This document shows, piece by piece, positions 1 through 8,913 of a stretch of 64,000 bases of DNA (the stretch's first letter is position 1; every line of letters starts with the position of its first letter). The DNA comes from Lachnospiraceae bacterium (GTDB lineage: Bacteria > Bacillota_A > Clostridia > Lachnospirales > Lachnospiraceae), in NCBI GenBank assembly GCA_017626435.1, contig JAGAIR010000001.1:1-64000 (forward strand), given 5' to 3'. A program made the position numbers and the translations under genes. Under the pieces are notes generated by a model, which was not told the DNA's origin, did no database searches, and was given only the letters and a program-made list of their open reading frames with translations.

Positions 1-2
1 TC

Positions 3-1073
3 AATGAGCCCACTGCTGCTGCACTTGCCTATGGACTAGATCATGGTGAGCCACAGAAAATTCTGGTATATGATCTAGGGGGAGGCACCTTTGATGTCTC
101 TGTGATAGAAATCGGTGACGATTTGATTGAGGTCCTTGCTACAGCGGGCGATAACCATCTGGGTGGTGATGATTTTGATACCCGTCTGACGGATTATCTG
201 GTAGACTGCTTTCAAACGACAGAGAGGGTAAATCTCAGAAAAGATCCTATAGCAATGCAAAGAGTGAAGGAAGCGGCGGAAAAGGCGAAAAGGGAATTGT
301 CCCAGATGACATCAGTTAATGTGACATTACCGTTTTTATGGAATGGAAAAAACGGCGCCAGACATATGAACATTACAGTGTCCAGAGAGAAATTTGAAAG
401 GTTGACAGCAGATTTGGTGGAGCGTACAAAAAAGCCTGTCCTGGATGCATTGGAACAGGCAGGACTGACAACACAGCAGCTTCATAAAGTATTATTGGTA
501 GGAGGATCCACGCGAATACCTGCTGTGCAGGCAATGGTAAAAGATTTAACAGGAAAAGAGCCTGGAAGAAATCTGAATCCAGATGAATGTGTTGCTCTGG
601 GAGCCAGTGTGCAGGGAGGAAGATTTGGAAACGAGCTGGTTTCCGGTGGGAAGAAGGACATTATTTTGATGGATGTTACTCCGTTGTCTCTTTCTGTTGA
701 AACGATGGGAGGAGTGGCGACCAGGCTGATACAGAGAAATACCACCATTCCTACCAGACAGAGTCAGATATTTACTACAGCGGGTAATTTTCAGACTTCC
801 GTCGATATTAAAGTTCTGCAGGGAGAGGCAAAATTTGCTAAGGATAATAAGCTGCTGGGAAATTTCCGTTTGACGGGTATCAAAAGGGCATGGGCGGGAA
901 TTCCCCAGATAGAGGTTACTTTTGATATTGATGTCAATGGTATTGTCAATGTCTCTGCAAAAGATTTAGGTACTGGCAAGCAACAGCAGATTACGATTTC
1001 TTCTACTTCCAATTTATCGGAGGAAGAGATTGAGAAGGCCAGACTGGAAGTAAAAGAGTATGAGTCACAGTGA
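3..1073 (+). CDS. Hsp70/DnaK-family chaperone, 3' part, lid-less
   Basis: The reading frame is open from the window edge, so the N-terminus is outside. The 356 residues seen begin in the middle of the Hsp70 nucleotide-binding domain ([13 protein letters not shown], then the phosphate-binding [11 protein letters not shown] motif, later [13 protein letters not shown]). They continue through the beta-sandwich substrate-binding domain ([14 protein letters not shown] to [15 protein letters not shown]). The protein stops about 20 residues after that domain, so the alpha-helical lid of a normal DnaK (about 610 residues) is missing. Counting from standard DnaK, the whole protein should be near 525 residues. 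It is therefore probably an accessory Hsp70 paralogue rather than the housekeeping DnaK. No grpE or dnaJ is visible nearby. A hairpin follows the stop codon. Confidence 0.9.
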   Translation, partial: NEPTAAALAYGLDHGEPQKILVYDLGGGTFDVSVIEIGDDLIEVLATAGDNHLGGDDFDTRLTDYLVDCFQTTERVNLRKDPIAMQRVKEAAEKAKRELSQMTSVNVTLPFLWNGKNGARHMNITVSREKFERLTADLVERTKKPVLDALEQAGLTTQQLHKVLLVGGSTRIPAVQAMVKDLTGKEPGRNLNPDECVALGASVQGGRFGNELVSGGKKDIILMDVTPLSLSVETMGGVATRLIQRNTTIPTRQSQIFTTAGNFQTSVDIKVLQGEAKFAKDNKLLGNFRLTGIKRAWAGIPQIEVTFDIDVNGIVNVSAKDLGTGKQQQITISSTSNLSEEEIEKARLEVKEYESQ

Positions 1074-1106
1074 GGCTCTGTATAACAGGATATGACTGGT
1101 TCCAAT

Positions 1107-1146
1107 AAATCCCCCTGTTCCAAACTTGACGGAATAGGGGGATTTG
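1107..1146 (+). terminator. hairpin after Hsp70 gene
   Basis: AAATCCCCCTGTTCC pairs with GGAATAGGGGGATTT across a 9-nt loop, with one wobble position. It lies 35 bp after the Hsp70 stop. There is no clear T-run after it, so it may be a weak or bidirectional terminator. Confidence 0.55.
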
Positions 1147-1184
1147 GGGTATATTGGTAACGTTATTGTAAAAAGGAGAATTTT

Positions 1185-1213
1185 TTGTAGCAGATTGTAT
1201 ACTTGTATACAAT
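1185..1213 (+). promoter_or_regulatory. citrate synthase promoter overlapping a palindromic operator
   Basis: TTGTAG (1185-1190), a 17-bp spacer and TACAAT (1208-1213) form a sigma-A promoter. The perfect palindrome ATTGTATAC-TT-GTATACAAT (1194-1213) covers the spacer and the -10 box, a position where a bound repressor would block RNA polymerase. The half-sites resemble GntR-family operators, but the regulator is not in the window. Confidence 0.7.
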
Positions 1214-1239
1214 ATAACATAAAGACAGGAGGACTGGTT

Positions 1240-2616
1240 ATGGATAATGTATCAATGATGGCTTTGAGTGAGAAGCTGGACATTCAGTTTGATGAACTGG
1301 TACAAAATTGTATGATGTCTGGTGCAATCGATTTAAATCTATATCAGGAATACGATGTAAAAAGAGGGCTTCGTGACAGTACTGGTAAGGGCGTTTTAAC
1401 TGGTCTGACAGAGATTTCTGATGTTGTGGGATTTGAAGTGGTAGATGGAGTGAAAGAACCAGCGGATGGTCATTTGTATTATCAGGGGTATGATGTAAAG
1501 GAACTGGTCGGTTCTGATATTTCCAAAGGATTTGCTTTTGAGGAAACTACCTATTTATTACTGTTTGGACGGCTTCCTAATAAGGAACAGCTAAAGATTT
1601 TTGTCGATATCGTGAGCAGTTTGCAGGAGCTGTCAGGACAGTTTTTGAGGGACGTTATCATGAAGGCACCCAGTGAAAATCTGATGAATGGACTGCAGAA
1701 AAGCGTACTGGCACTGTATTCTTATGATTCCAACCCGGATGATATCTCTGTGTCAAATGTCCTGCGTCAGTCTCTGCAGCTGATTGCCAAGCTGCCATTG
1801 ATCGCAGTATACAATTATCATGCCTATCGCCATTTTAACTGTTCTGACAGCCTGGTGATCAAACCGCCGGTTACAGAATATTCTACGGCAGAAAATATTT
1901 TACATATGTTGCGGCCGGATGGAAAGTTTACCCCATTAGAGGCTAGAGTTCTGGATGCAGCACTGGTATTGCATGCAGAACATGGCGGTGGTAATAATTC
2001 TACTTTTACGAATCATGTAGTTACTTCGTCTGGTACAGATACCTATTCTGCCGTAGCTGCGTCTATTGCATCTCTGAAAGGACCAAGACATGGTGGTGCC
2101 AATCTGAAGGTACAGCAGATGTTTGATGATCTGCGTGCCAGCTGTGGCGAATGCTGCAGTGATGAAAAAATAGAAGAGTATCTGGTTCAGGTTTTGGAGA
2201 AGAAGGCATTTGATGGAAGTGGTCTGATTTATGGTATGGGACATGCTGTATACACACTTTCTGATCCGAGAGAAGTAATCCTGAAACATTTTGCGCATGA
2301 ATTGGCAAAGGAAAAAGGGCTGGAGGAAGAATTCACCCTTTATGACCGGGTAGAGAAGATATCTGCTCAGCTTCTGATGCACAGAAGACATGTAGTAAAA
2401 CCAGTATGTGCCAATGTAGATTTTTACAGTGGTTTTGTATATACGATGCTGGGTATACCAAGAGAGCTGTTTACTCCGCTTTTTGCTATTTCACGTATTT
2501 CCGGCTGGAGTGCCCACCGGCTGGAGGAACTGGTAAACAAAGGAAAGATTATTCGTCCGGCATATAAGTATGTTGGCGTACATAATGAGTTTGAGGAACT
2601 TGATCAAAGAAAATAG
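1240..2616 (+). CDS. gltA: citrate synthase
   Basis: Condenses acetyl-CoA and oxaloacetate to citrate in the cytoplasm, the entry step of the (often partial) TCA route that supplies 2-oxoglutarate. The ATG at 1240 is chosen because AGGAGG lies just upstream; the frame is open further 5' but crosses the promoter. The 458-residue product carries the family signatures: HAEHGGGNNST with His248, GMGHAVY with His335, and NVDFYSG with Asp394, matching the His/His/Asp catalytic triad of citrate synthases. The N-terminal ~70 residues are longer than in the E. coli enzyme, as in other Clostridia. The symporter gene follows after about 40 bp with no terminator between them, so the two may be co-transcribed from the operator-controlled promoter. 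Confidence 0.95.
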   Translation: MDNVSMMALSEKLDIQFDELVQNCMMSGAIDLNLYQEYDVKRGLRDSTGKGVLTGLTEISDVVGFEVVDGVKEPADGHLYYQGYDVKELVGSDISKGFAFEETTYLLLFGRLPNKEQLKIFVDIVSSLQELSGQFLRDVIMKAPSENLMNGLQKSVLALYSYDSNPDDISVSNVLRQSLQLIAKLPLIAVYNYHAYRHFNCSDSLVIKPPVTEYSTAENILHMLRPDGKFTPLEARVLDAALVLHAEHGGGNNSTFTNHVVTSSGTDTYSAVAASIASLKGPRHGGANLKVQQMFDDLRASCGECCSDEKIEEYLVQVLEKKAFDGSGLIYGMGHAVYTLSDPREVILKHFAHELAKEKGLEEEFTLYDRVEKISAQLLMHRRHVVKPVCANVDFYSGFVYTMLGIPRELFTPLFAISRISGWSAHRLEELVNKGKIIRPAYKYVGVHNEFEELDQRK

Positions 2617-2656
2617 TTATTATTAAACTATTGTAATAACAGGAGGAATGAAAGAA

Positions 2657-4213
2657 ATGACACAGACAAATATCATTGCCATTATGATTGCATTTGCCGC
2701 TTATTTAATCTTTATGATTATTATCGGCGTGTGGTCGATGAAAAAGACAAATAACACAGAGGATTACTTTTTAGGCGGAAGAGGATTGAACAGCTGGGTT
2801 GCCGCATTGTCAGCACAGGCTTCCGACATGAGTGGGTGGCTGTTGATGGGGCTTCCGGGTTCGATCTATGCATTGGGAACCGGTCAGGCCTGGATTGCGA
2901 TCGGTCTTTTCCTGGGAACGGTGGCAAACTGGCTTTTGATTTCCAAGAGGCTGCGCCGTTACACTATTGTGGCAAATAATTCTATGACATTGCCGGAATT
3001 TTTTGAAAACCGTTTTCATGATACAAAGAAAATTCTCTTGACGATTTCATCTGTTGTGATTGTCGTTTTCTTTCTGGTATATACCGCATCTGCTCTGGCA
3101 TCTGGTGGAAAACTGTTTAATACAGTATTTAAAATAGACTACCATATTGCTCTTCTTATCGGTGTTGTCGTTATTCTTGCCTATACCTTTATGGGTGGAT
3201 TCCTTGCAGTCTGTACCACAGACTTTATCCAGGGGATGCTGATGCTGGTAGGTCTGATGCTTGTACCGATTGTTGCCTATACTTTTGTCAGCGGCGACTT
3301 TGCAAGCCTGATCGCACAGAGCAATGAGGCGGCAGGCTATGCCGGAAATTATGATGATTATATGAGTCTGTTTTCTAATGGAGGAAAGCCATATCGTTTC
3401 ATCGATATCTTATCTCAGCTTGCATGGGGGCTGGGGTACTGTGGAATGCCACACATCCTGGTACGTTTTATGGCGATCCGTAGTGAAAAAGAATTGAAGA
3501 AATCCAGTGTGATAGCGATATCCTGGTGCTTTGTTTCTCTGCTGGCAGCCTGCTTTATCGGTGTAGTGGGAAGGGCGTATCTCTATCCGACTATCCTTGG
3601 CACTAAGGGAGAAGCCAGTGCGGAGAGTGTATTTATTGAGATAATAGATAAGGTATTTACACAGGATACGGCCCTTCCATTTATTGGTGGAATCTTCCTG
3701 TGTGGTATTCTGGCAGCAATTATGTCTACTGCAGATTCCCAGCTTCTGGTATGTGCCTCTTCTGTATCAAAGGATATTTACAAGGATATTATAAAGCCGG
3801 ATGCGGAAGATAAAAAAGTACTTCGTGTCAGCCGTATCACTGTAGTGTGTGTTGCTGCACTTGCATTTCTTATTGCGTGGAATCCTGACTCCAGTATTAT
3901 GCAGCTGGTATCGGATGCATGGGCAGGCCTTGGAGCGGCTTTTGGACCAGCAGTAGTCTGTGCCCTTTTCTGGAAGAGAACGAATCTTCCGGGAGCATTT
4001 GCTGGTATTCTATCAGGCGGACTGACTGTAATCATCTGGGATTATATCCCTCTGGCTGCTGGAAAGACATTGGGAGCATACACGGGAATTTACTCCCTGT
4101 TAGTTGGATTCTTTATCAGTCTGATATTGATCGTAGTAGTAAGTCTTTGTACCAAAGAGCCAGATGAGCAGATACTTGCAGACTTTGAAAAGGTCAACAG
4201 TTACACAGAATAA
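2657..4213 (+). CDS. putP: sodium/solute symporter, PutP (proline) type
   Basis: A membrane transporter of the SSS family that couples sodium entry to uptake of proline or a similar solute. About 13 hydrophobic segments run through the 518 residues. The family signatures are visible: NTEDYFLGGRGLNSWVAALS near the N-terminus, SAQASDMSGWLLMGLPG, and the ADSQLLVCASSVSKDIY segment that follows the sodium-site helix. Two start codons are possible. ATG 2648 is only one base from AGGAGG, so ATG 2657 is preferred. Pairing with citrate synthase suggests joint control of carbon and amino-acid supply, but this is inference and the substrate could differ from proline. Confidence 0.9.
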   Translation: MTQTNIIAIMIAFAAYLIFMIIIGVWSMKKTNNTEDYFLGGRGLNSWVAALSAQASDMSGWLLMGLPGSIYALGTGQAWIAIGLFLGTVANWLLISKRLRRYTIVANNSMTLPEFFENRFHDTKKILLTISSVVIVVFFLVYTASALASGGKLFNTVFKIDYHIALLIGVVVILAYTFMGGFLAVCTTDFIQGMLMLVGLMLVPIVAYTFVSGDFASLIAQSNEAAGYAGNYDDYMSLFSNGGKPYRFIDILSQLAWGLGYCGMPHILVRFMAIRSEKELKKSSVIAISWCFVSLLAACFIGVVGRAYLYPTILGTKGEASAESVFIEIIDKVFTQDTALPFIGGIFLCGILAAIMSTADSQLLVCASSVSKDIYKDIIKPDAEDKKVLRVSRITVVCVAALAFLIAWNPDSSIMQLVSDAWAGLGAAFGPAVVCALFWKRTNLPGAFAGILSGGLTVIIWDYIPLAAGKTLGAYTGIYSLLVGFFISLILIVVVSLCTKEPDEQILADFEKVNSYTE

Positions 4214-4242
4214 ACACAGAATCGTCATGGCCTGTTAATAAT

Positions 4243-5034
4243 TTACCGATAGTGTTTGATACAGATTTTTTCCAGTAGGGATATCAGCAGATACAGTCCG
4301 GTGGAAATCAGACACAGGATGACAATGGAAAGCAGGACATAATCCAATTTAAAAACCTGGCTTCCATAGACAATTAAATAACCAAGGCCCGCTTTCGCGG
4401 CAAGGAACTCCCCGATGATAACACCCACCAGAGTCAGACCGATATCAACTTTCATGATGCTGATGATGGCGGGAATATTGCCGGGGAGTATTAGTTTGCA
4501 TAAAATATCCTTTTTCTTTCCTCCCAATGTCTGAATCAGTTTAATCTTTTCTGGTTCCATTTCCTGAAAACTGTTATACAGTGTAATCGTAGTGCTGAAT
4601 ACAGCAACGGAAACGGCTGCTACAATGATGGTTTTCATATTGTTACCCAGCCAGACGATAAAGACAGGTGCCAGAGCTGTTTTTGGAAGACTGTTCAGTA
4701 CTACCAGATATGGTTCCAGCACTTTGGCAAGGGCTTCATTCCACCATAAGAGAATTGCCAGCAGAATACCGATGATAATGACCAGAAAGAAACTGAGAAA
4801 GGTTTCTCCCAGTGTAATTCCAATATGATAAAAAATCAAGCGTTCCTTTACCATTGTCAAAAAACAACTGCCAATCCGGGATGGGCTGCTGAAAATAAAG
4901 GAATCCAGAATACCTATCCGGGTAGTAAGTTCCCATGCACCGATCAGCAGGACCAAAAGCAAAATCTGACAAAAAATAATTTTTCTCTTTCGGGAAAGGG
5001 ACTTGCGAATGAATTCTTCCTGAATTTTACTCAT
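4243..5034 (-). CDS. ABC transporter permease (SsuC/TauC/ThiX type)
   Basis: Integral membrane subunit of an uptake ABC transporter of the nitrate/sulfonate/taurine/thiamine-precursor group. About six transmembrane segments are seen. The cytoplasmic EAA loop is near residues 210-225 (EFLAAKAGLGYLIVYG). Its start codon overlaps the end of the ATPase gene by 8 bp, so translation is probably coupled. No substrate-binding protein is encoded next to the pair, so the substrate cannot be deduced. The binding protein may be encoded elsewhere. Confidence 0.85.
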   Translation of the reverse strand: MSKIQEEFIRKSLSRKRKIIFCQILLLVLLIGAWELTTRIGILDSFIFSSPSRIGSCFLTMVKERLIFYHIGITLGETFLSFFLVIIIGILLAILLWWNEALAKVLEPYLVVLNSLPKTALAPVFIVWLGNNMKTIIVAAVSVAVFSTTITLYNSFQEMEPEKIKLIQTLGGKKKDILCKLILPGNIPAIISIMKVDIGLTLVGVIIGEFLAAKAGLGYLIVYGSQVFKLDYVLLSIVILCLISTGLYLLISLLEKICIKHYR

Positions 5035-5779
5035 GACGGTTTAACTCCTTCCATACCTGGTTAAAATAATCTTTAAATTCGGGAGCACTCCGGGATAAAA
5101 ATGGAGTACGTTCTGACGGACAGGTGAGGTGGATCGGAATTTCTTTTGAAATGGTGGCTGGACGTGGCGTTAGTATCAGGATGCGGTCTGCCATGCTGAT
5201 TGCTTCAGAAATATCATGAGTGATTAAAAGAGCGGTTTTATGTTCCTTCCGAAGAATCTGCCAGATATCATCGGCAACAGAGAGACGTGTTTGGTAGTCA
5301 AGTGCCGAAAAAGGTTCATCCAGAAGCAGCAGATCCGGTTCCAGCATCAGTGTGCGGATCAAGGCGGCTCTTTGTCTCATGCCTCCCGAAAGCTGGCTGG
5401 GTTTGGCATTTTTAAATCCAATCAATCCGTAATTTTTCAGCATAGTATCAATTTGAAGATAAATTTCAGGTGAAAGCTGGTGACTGATTTCCGGACCAAG
5501 AGCAACATTTTTTTTCGTGCTCCGCCATTCCAGAAGATGATCTTTTTGCAGCATATAACCTATCTTTTTTCCTTCACTCAATTGAATGGTACCTTCATCT
5601 GGGACGAGCAGATTACATATGAGGGACAGGAGTGTGGATTTGCCACATCCACTGGGACCAACGATAGCAACAAATTCCCCATCTTTTATGGAAAAATTAA
5701 CATGGTTTAAAACGGTAGTTTCTCCTTGAAGGGTATGATATGCATAGGAGAGGTCTTTAATGGTAAGTAAATTTTCCAT
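5027..5779 (-). CDS. ABC transporter ATP-binding protein (SsuB/TauB type)
   Basis: Cytoplasmic ATPase that powers the adjacent permease. In 250 residues all ABC motifs are present: Walker A GPSGCGKST, a Q-loop (MLQKDHLLEWR), the signature LSGGMRQRAA, Walker B LLLLDEPFSALD, and the switch histidine in LLITHD. A good ribosome binding site (AAGGAGG) precedes the ATG at 5779. It is first in a two-gene minus-strand operon with the permease. The family imports sulfonates, taurine, pyrimidine precursors of thiamine or riboflavin. No riboswitch was recognised in the 190-bp upstream gap that would decide between them. Confidence 0.88.
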   Translation of the reverse strand: MENLLTIKDLSYAYHTLQGETTVLNHVNFSIKDGEFVAIVGPSGCGKSTLLSLICNLLVPDEGTIQLSEGKKIGYMLQKDHLLEWRSTKKNVALGPEISHQLSPEIYLQIDTMLKNYGLIGFKNAKPSQLSGGMRQRAALIRTLMLEPDLLLLDEPFSALDYQTRLSVADDIWQILRKEHKTALLITHDISEAISMADRILILTPRPATISKEIPIHLTCPSERTPFLSRSAPEFKDYFNQVWKELNRHE

Positions 5780-5942
5780 AGAACTATCCTCCTTATAATT
5801 TTAATACAAAAATTTCCTTGTATAGACTTAATATATGCGGAGAGAATCCGATAGTGAGGGAGGAAAAGGGATAATTTGAAAAGTTGAGTATATTTTTTGA
5901 ATTGCAAGAAATACTACTAAGGAAATAAAACAACTATTGTGA

Positions 5943-5959
5943 TGCATCCAGCGGATGCA
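5943..5959 (+). promoter_or_regulatory. leader hairpin before lipoprotein ribosome binding site
   Basis: TGCATCC-AGC-GGATGCA is a perfect 7-bp inverted repeat ending a few bases before the GGAGG of the lipoprotein gene. It could be an operator or an mRNA hairpin affecting ribosome access. Confidence 0.4.
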
Positions 5960-5972
5960 GAATGGAGGTAAT

Positions 5973-6344
5973 ATGAGAAAGAAAGCTTTAATTCTTGGTA
6001 CAGTTATGGCATTATCTGCCATGACATTTGTAGGCTGTGGCACAAATGATAACAATAATTCGGAAACAAACCAGGAGACTACTGCACCAGAAGTTACAGA
6101 TGATGCAAATGTTGATGAAATGCCAACAGTAAGTCCTAATGAAAATGGGAACGATGATGGTGGTGTGATCGATGATCTGGAAGACGGTGCAGAGGATGCA
6201 GTGGACGGTGTTGGAGATGCAGTAGATGACGCAGTAAATGATTTAGATGGAAATGCGGATAACAACAATGACAACAACACCAATAACAATACAACCAATA
6301 AAAACGGAAACAAGAATGGAAAGAAAAATACTCCAAATCCATAA
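5973..6344 (+). CDS. small Asn/Asp-rich lipoprotein
   Basis: Probable cell-surface lipoprotein of 123 residues. The N-terminus has a lysine pair, a hydrophobic stretch and a lipobox-like FVGC, so Cys would be lipidated after signal peptidase II cleavage. The rest is low complexity and acidic, rich in Asn, Asp, Gly and Thr (for example DDLEDGAEDAVDGVGDAVDD), ending in a Lys/Asn-rich tail. No catalytic motif is seen. ATG 5973 is preferred because GGAGG lies 6 bases upstream; the frame is open a few codons earlier. A strong two-part terminator follows. Confidence 0.75.
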   Translation: MRKKALILGTVMALSAMTFVGCGTNDNNNSETNQETTAPEVTDDANVDEMPTVSPNENGNDDGGVIDDLEDGAEDAVDGVGDAVDDAVNDLDGNADNNNDNNTNNNTTNKNGNKNGKKNTPNP

Positions 6345-6382
6345 AGAAAAAGACGAAGAGTAGTTTGAGAAAAAACGGGATG

Positions 6383-6450
6383 AAAAAAGAGTTGCTTTTT
6401 AACACTGTCCAGTATTTGAGATTGGACAGCAGTTCAGGCAACTCTTTTTT
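6383..6450. terminator. large two-part terminator hairpin
   Basis: AAAAAAGAGTTGC pairs with GCAACTCTTTTTT, enclosing a second stem CTGTCCA/TGGACAG. The A-tract and T-tract flanks mean it can stop transcription from both the lipoprotein gene and the converging HAD-GNAT gene. Confidence 0.85.
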
Positions 6451-6497
6451 GTTTCAAATCATGAGTTTCGCTGATTTTCTGCTACAAAATGGAGTGA

Positions 6498-7490
6498 TTA
6501 AATTTCCTTTACATAAAGAATACTGTCATGATTTTGATACACCAGCTCTTTTTCGGGGCTCATACCCAGTTTCTGGGCGGTGTGGATTGAGCGGATGTTG
6601 TTTTTGTCTATGACAGCTACCACACGTTCTATACCAAGTTCCTCTCTTGCATAGAGAAGAACAGCCTTGCAGCATTCCAGTGCATATCCGTATCCCCAGT
6701 GCTGACTGTCTAACAGATAAGAAAGCATGATTTCTTCCCTGTCATCAATCACCTGGTTTTCAATACCACAGCGACCGATTAGTTTATGGGAAGTTTTGCT
6801 GAAGACTCCCCAGAGTCCGTATCCATAGAAGGAATATACATTTTTGATGTAGGCACGGAGTTTGTTCTTTTCTGCCTCTTTATAGTCATCAATATTATCG
6901 ATATATTTCCGGATTTGAGGATCCTGGTAAATCTGGTACATATCCTCAATGTCATTCTCTGCCAGTTCACGGATTAAAAGTCGTCTTGTATTGGCAATAA
7001 TAACCGGTTCTCCCTGACTGCGGCGGAGAATATTTTCAAAAAACATTGTGTCCAGCCCTTCAAAAGAGCCTACCACAACAGCAGCTTTGTCAAGTGGCTG
7101 GTCACCAGAGTGAAGATTGTAGAATCCTACTGATGTAATGCCTGCAGTATAGGCAGCTGCTATACCGTTCTGGGATGCCTCAACAACAAGTGTCTCCTTG
7201 GGGTTGACACCGAGTTTTTCCAGAGCAATGAGAAAGAGATCTGGTGCTGGCAGTGGTTTGGTAAGCTGGGAGCCGGAAACCAGTTTATCAAAATATTTCT
7301 GAAGTTCCAGAGATTTTATGATCTTCTCTATCTCCCTGCTGGATGTAAAGGAGGTGGCTGCCAGCCGAATATTGTTTTTGTGTAGATTTTCCAGAAGCGG
7401 TTTGATGCCCGGAACTGGAATATATCCCTCCTGTTCTGGCATTCTGTTAATAAGAACTCCATCCATATTAAAAATAATTGCTTTCAGCAT
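6498..7490 (-). CDS. HAD-like / GNAT acetyltransferase fusion with degenerate HAD half
   Basis: A 330-residue two-domain protein. Residues 1 to about 155 resemble beta-phosphoglucomutase-type HAD phosphatases, but motif I reads FNMDGVL: the nucleophile Asp is Asn8. Motif IV reads VVEASQNG where EDS is usual. Motif III Lys (TKPLPAPDLF) is kept. Residues ~165-330 form a RimJ-like GNAT domain with an acetyl-CoA loop (QHWGYGYALECC) and the typical IDKNNIRSIHTAQKLGM ending. The HAD half may thus bind a phosphorylated ligand without hydrolysing it, while the GNAT half acetylates an unknown amine; both points are inference. ATG 7490 is chosen because GGAGG lies 7 bases upstream; earlier TTG and ATG codons sit on or too close to it. 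Confidence 0.8.
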   Translation of the reverse strand: MLKAIIFNMDGVLINRMPEQEGYIPVPGIKPLLENLHKNNIRLAATSFTSSREIEKIIKSLELQKYFDKLVSGSQLTKPLPAPDLFLIALEKLGVNPKETLVVEASQNGIAAAYTAGITSVGFYNLHSGDQPLDKAAVVVGSFEGLDTMFFENILRRSQGEPVIIANTRRLLIRELAENDIEDMYQIYQDPQIRKYIDNIDDYKEAEKNKLRAYIKNVYSFYGYGLWGVFSKTSHKLIGRCGIENQVIDDREEIMLSYLLDSQHWGYGYALECCKAVLLYAREELGIERVVAVIDKNNIRSIHTAQKLGMSPEKELVYQNHDSILYVKEI

Positions 7491-7653
7491 AGGCATTCCT
7501 CCCTTCAATTAAAATAAGTATAACAGATTCCTGGGAAATTGTCTTATTTTTTCAGCAAAAAGGATATGTTTTTGTTCTGCTTTCTGTTATAATTATCCAT
7601 ATATAACAAAGACAAAGGATGCAGATTGGATTGCTTTTGGATTGGAGGATAAG

Positions 7654-8898
7654 ATGGCACAGATTAAGCCTTTTTTTGCAGTAAGACCGACGAAGGAGTT
7701 AGCACACAGGGTAGCCGCTCTGCCGTATGATGTATACAACCGGCAGGAGGCAAAGGAGGAGGTTTTGCGGGAGCCGGTTTCCTTTTTGAAGATCGACCGG
7801 GCAGAAACCCAGTTTCCTGACAATGTAGATACCTATGATGACCGGGTCTATGCAAAGGCAAAAGAACTGTTTGTACAGATGGAAGAAGAAGGAATTTATA
7901 TTTCCGATGAGGATTCCAGCTATTACGTATATCAGCTCACTATGAATGGCAGAAAACAGACAGGTATTGTTGCCTGCGCCAGTGTAGATGATTATTTAAA
8001 CAATGTTATTAAGAAGCATGAAAATACCAGAGAGGAAAAGGAACAGGACCGCATTCGTCATGTAGATACACTGGGAGCACAGACCGGACCTATTTTTTTG
8101 GCATACCGTTCCCAGCAGGTGATCAATGAGGTGGTTGAAGCAGTGACAGAGAAAGAAAAGCCATTATATGACTTTACTGCAGTGGATGGAATCGGACATA
8201 CGGTGTGGAAGATTTCGGATGCCGGAAAAGTTGATTTGATCAGACAGGCATTTGATGGAATTGATGATATTTATATTGCAGATGGTCATCACCGTGCTGC
8301 ATCGGCTGTAAAGGTAGGACTGAAACGAAGGGCAGAGCATCCGGATTATGATGGTTCTGAGGAGTTTAACTATTTCCTTTCTGTGCTGTTTCCGGATGAC
8401 CAGTTGATGATCATGGATTACAACCGTTGTGTCAGGGATTTGAATGGATTGACTACAGAGGAGTTTTTACAGAAAACTGGTGAGATTTTTAGAGTAGAGT
8501 CTCTGGGAGCAAATGCGGAGGCACCAAGAAAAAAGGGTGAGTTTACCATGTATCTGGAAGGACAGTGGTATAAACTGGCAGCATCACAGGAGATGCTTTC
8601 TATCAATGACGCAGTAAAATCTCTGGATGTTTCCCTTTTGCAGGATTATTTGTTAAAACCGGTTCTAGGGATAGAAGATCCAAGAACAGACAACAGGATT
8701 GATTTTGTCGGAGGGATCCGGGGATTACAGGATTTGGAGAGAAGAGCGGACAATGATATGAAGGTAGCATTTGCCATGTTTCCGACTTCGATTGGAGAGT
8801 TATTTGCTGTGGCAGATGCAGGATTACTGATGCCGCCAAAGTCTACCTGGTTTGAACCAAAATTGAGAAGCGGTTTGTTTGTCCATAAAATAGGATAG
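7654..8898 (+). CDS. DUF1015 family protein (SerK-like)
   Basis: A 414-residue cytoplasmic protein of the DUF1015 family. Landmarks are PFFAVRPTKELAHRVAALPYD at the start (residues 4-24), KKHENTREEKEQDRIRH in the middle, and the family hallmark IYIADGHHRAASA near residue 215. An archaeal relative is a free-serine kinase (SerK), so a small-molecule kinase role is possible but unproven here. The family often sits next to serine biosynthesis genes; here it is followed by yesL, glgB and mscS instead. ATG 7654 follows GGAGG by 6 bases, so the four-codon upstream extension from TTG is not used. Confidence 0.88.
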   Translation: MAQIKPFFAVRPTKELAHRVAALPYDVYNRQEAKEEVLREPVSFLKIDRAETQFPDNVDTYDDRVYAKAKELFVQMEEEGIYISDEDSSYYVYQLTMNGRKQTGIVACASVDDYLNNVIKKHENTREEKEQDRIRHVDTLGAQTGPIFLAYRSQQVINEVVEAVTEKEKPLYDFTAVDGIGHTVWKISDAGKVDLIRQAFDGIDDIYIADGHHRAASAVKVGLKRRAEHPDYDGSEEFNYFLSVLFPDDQLMIMDYNRCVRDLNGLTTEEFLQKTGEIFRVESLGANAEAPRKKGEFTMYLEGQWYKLAASQEMLSINDAVKSLDVSLLQDYLLKPVLGIEDPRTDNRIDFVGGIRGLQDLERRADNDMKVAFAMFPTSIGELFAVADAGLLMPPKSTWFEPKLRSGLFVHKIG

Positions 8899-8913
8899 AA
8901 AAAGAGGATTGTT

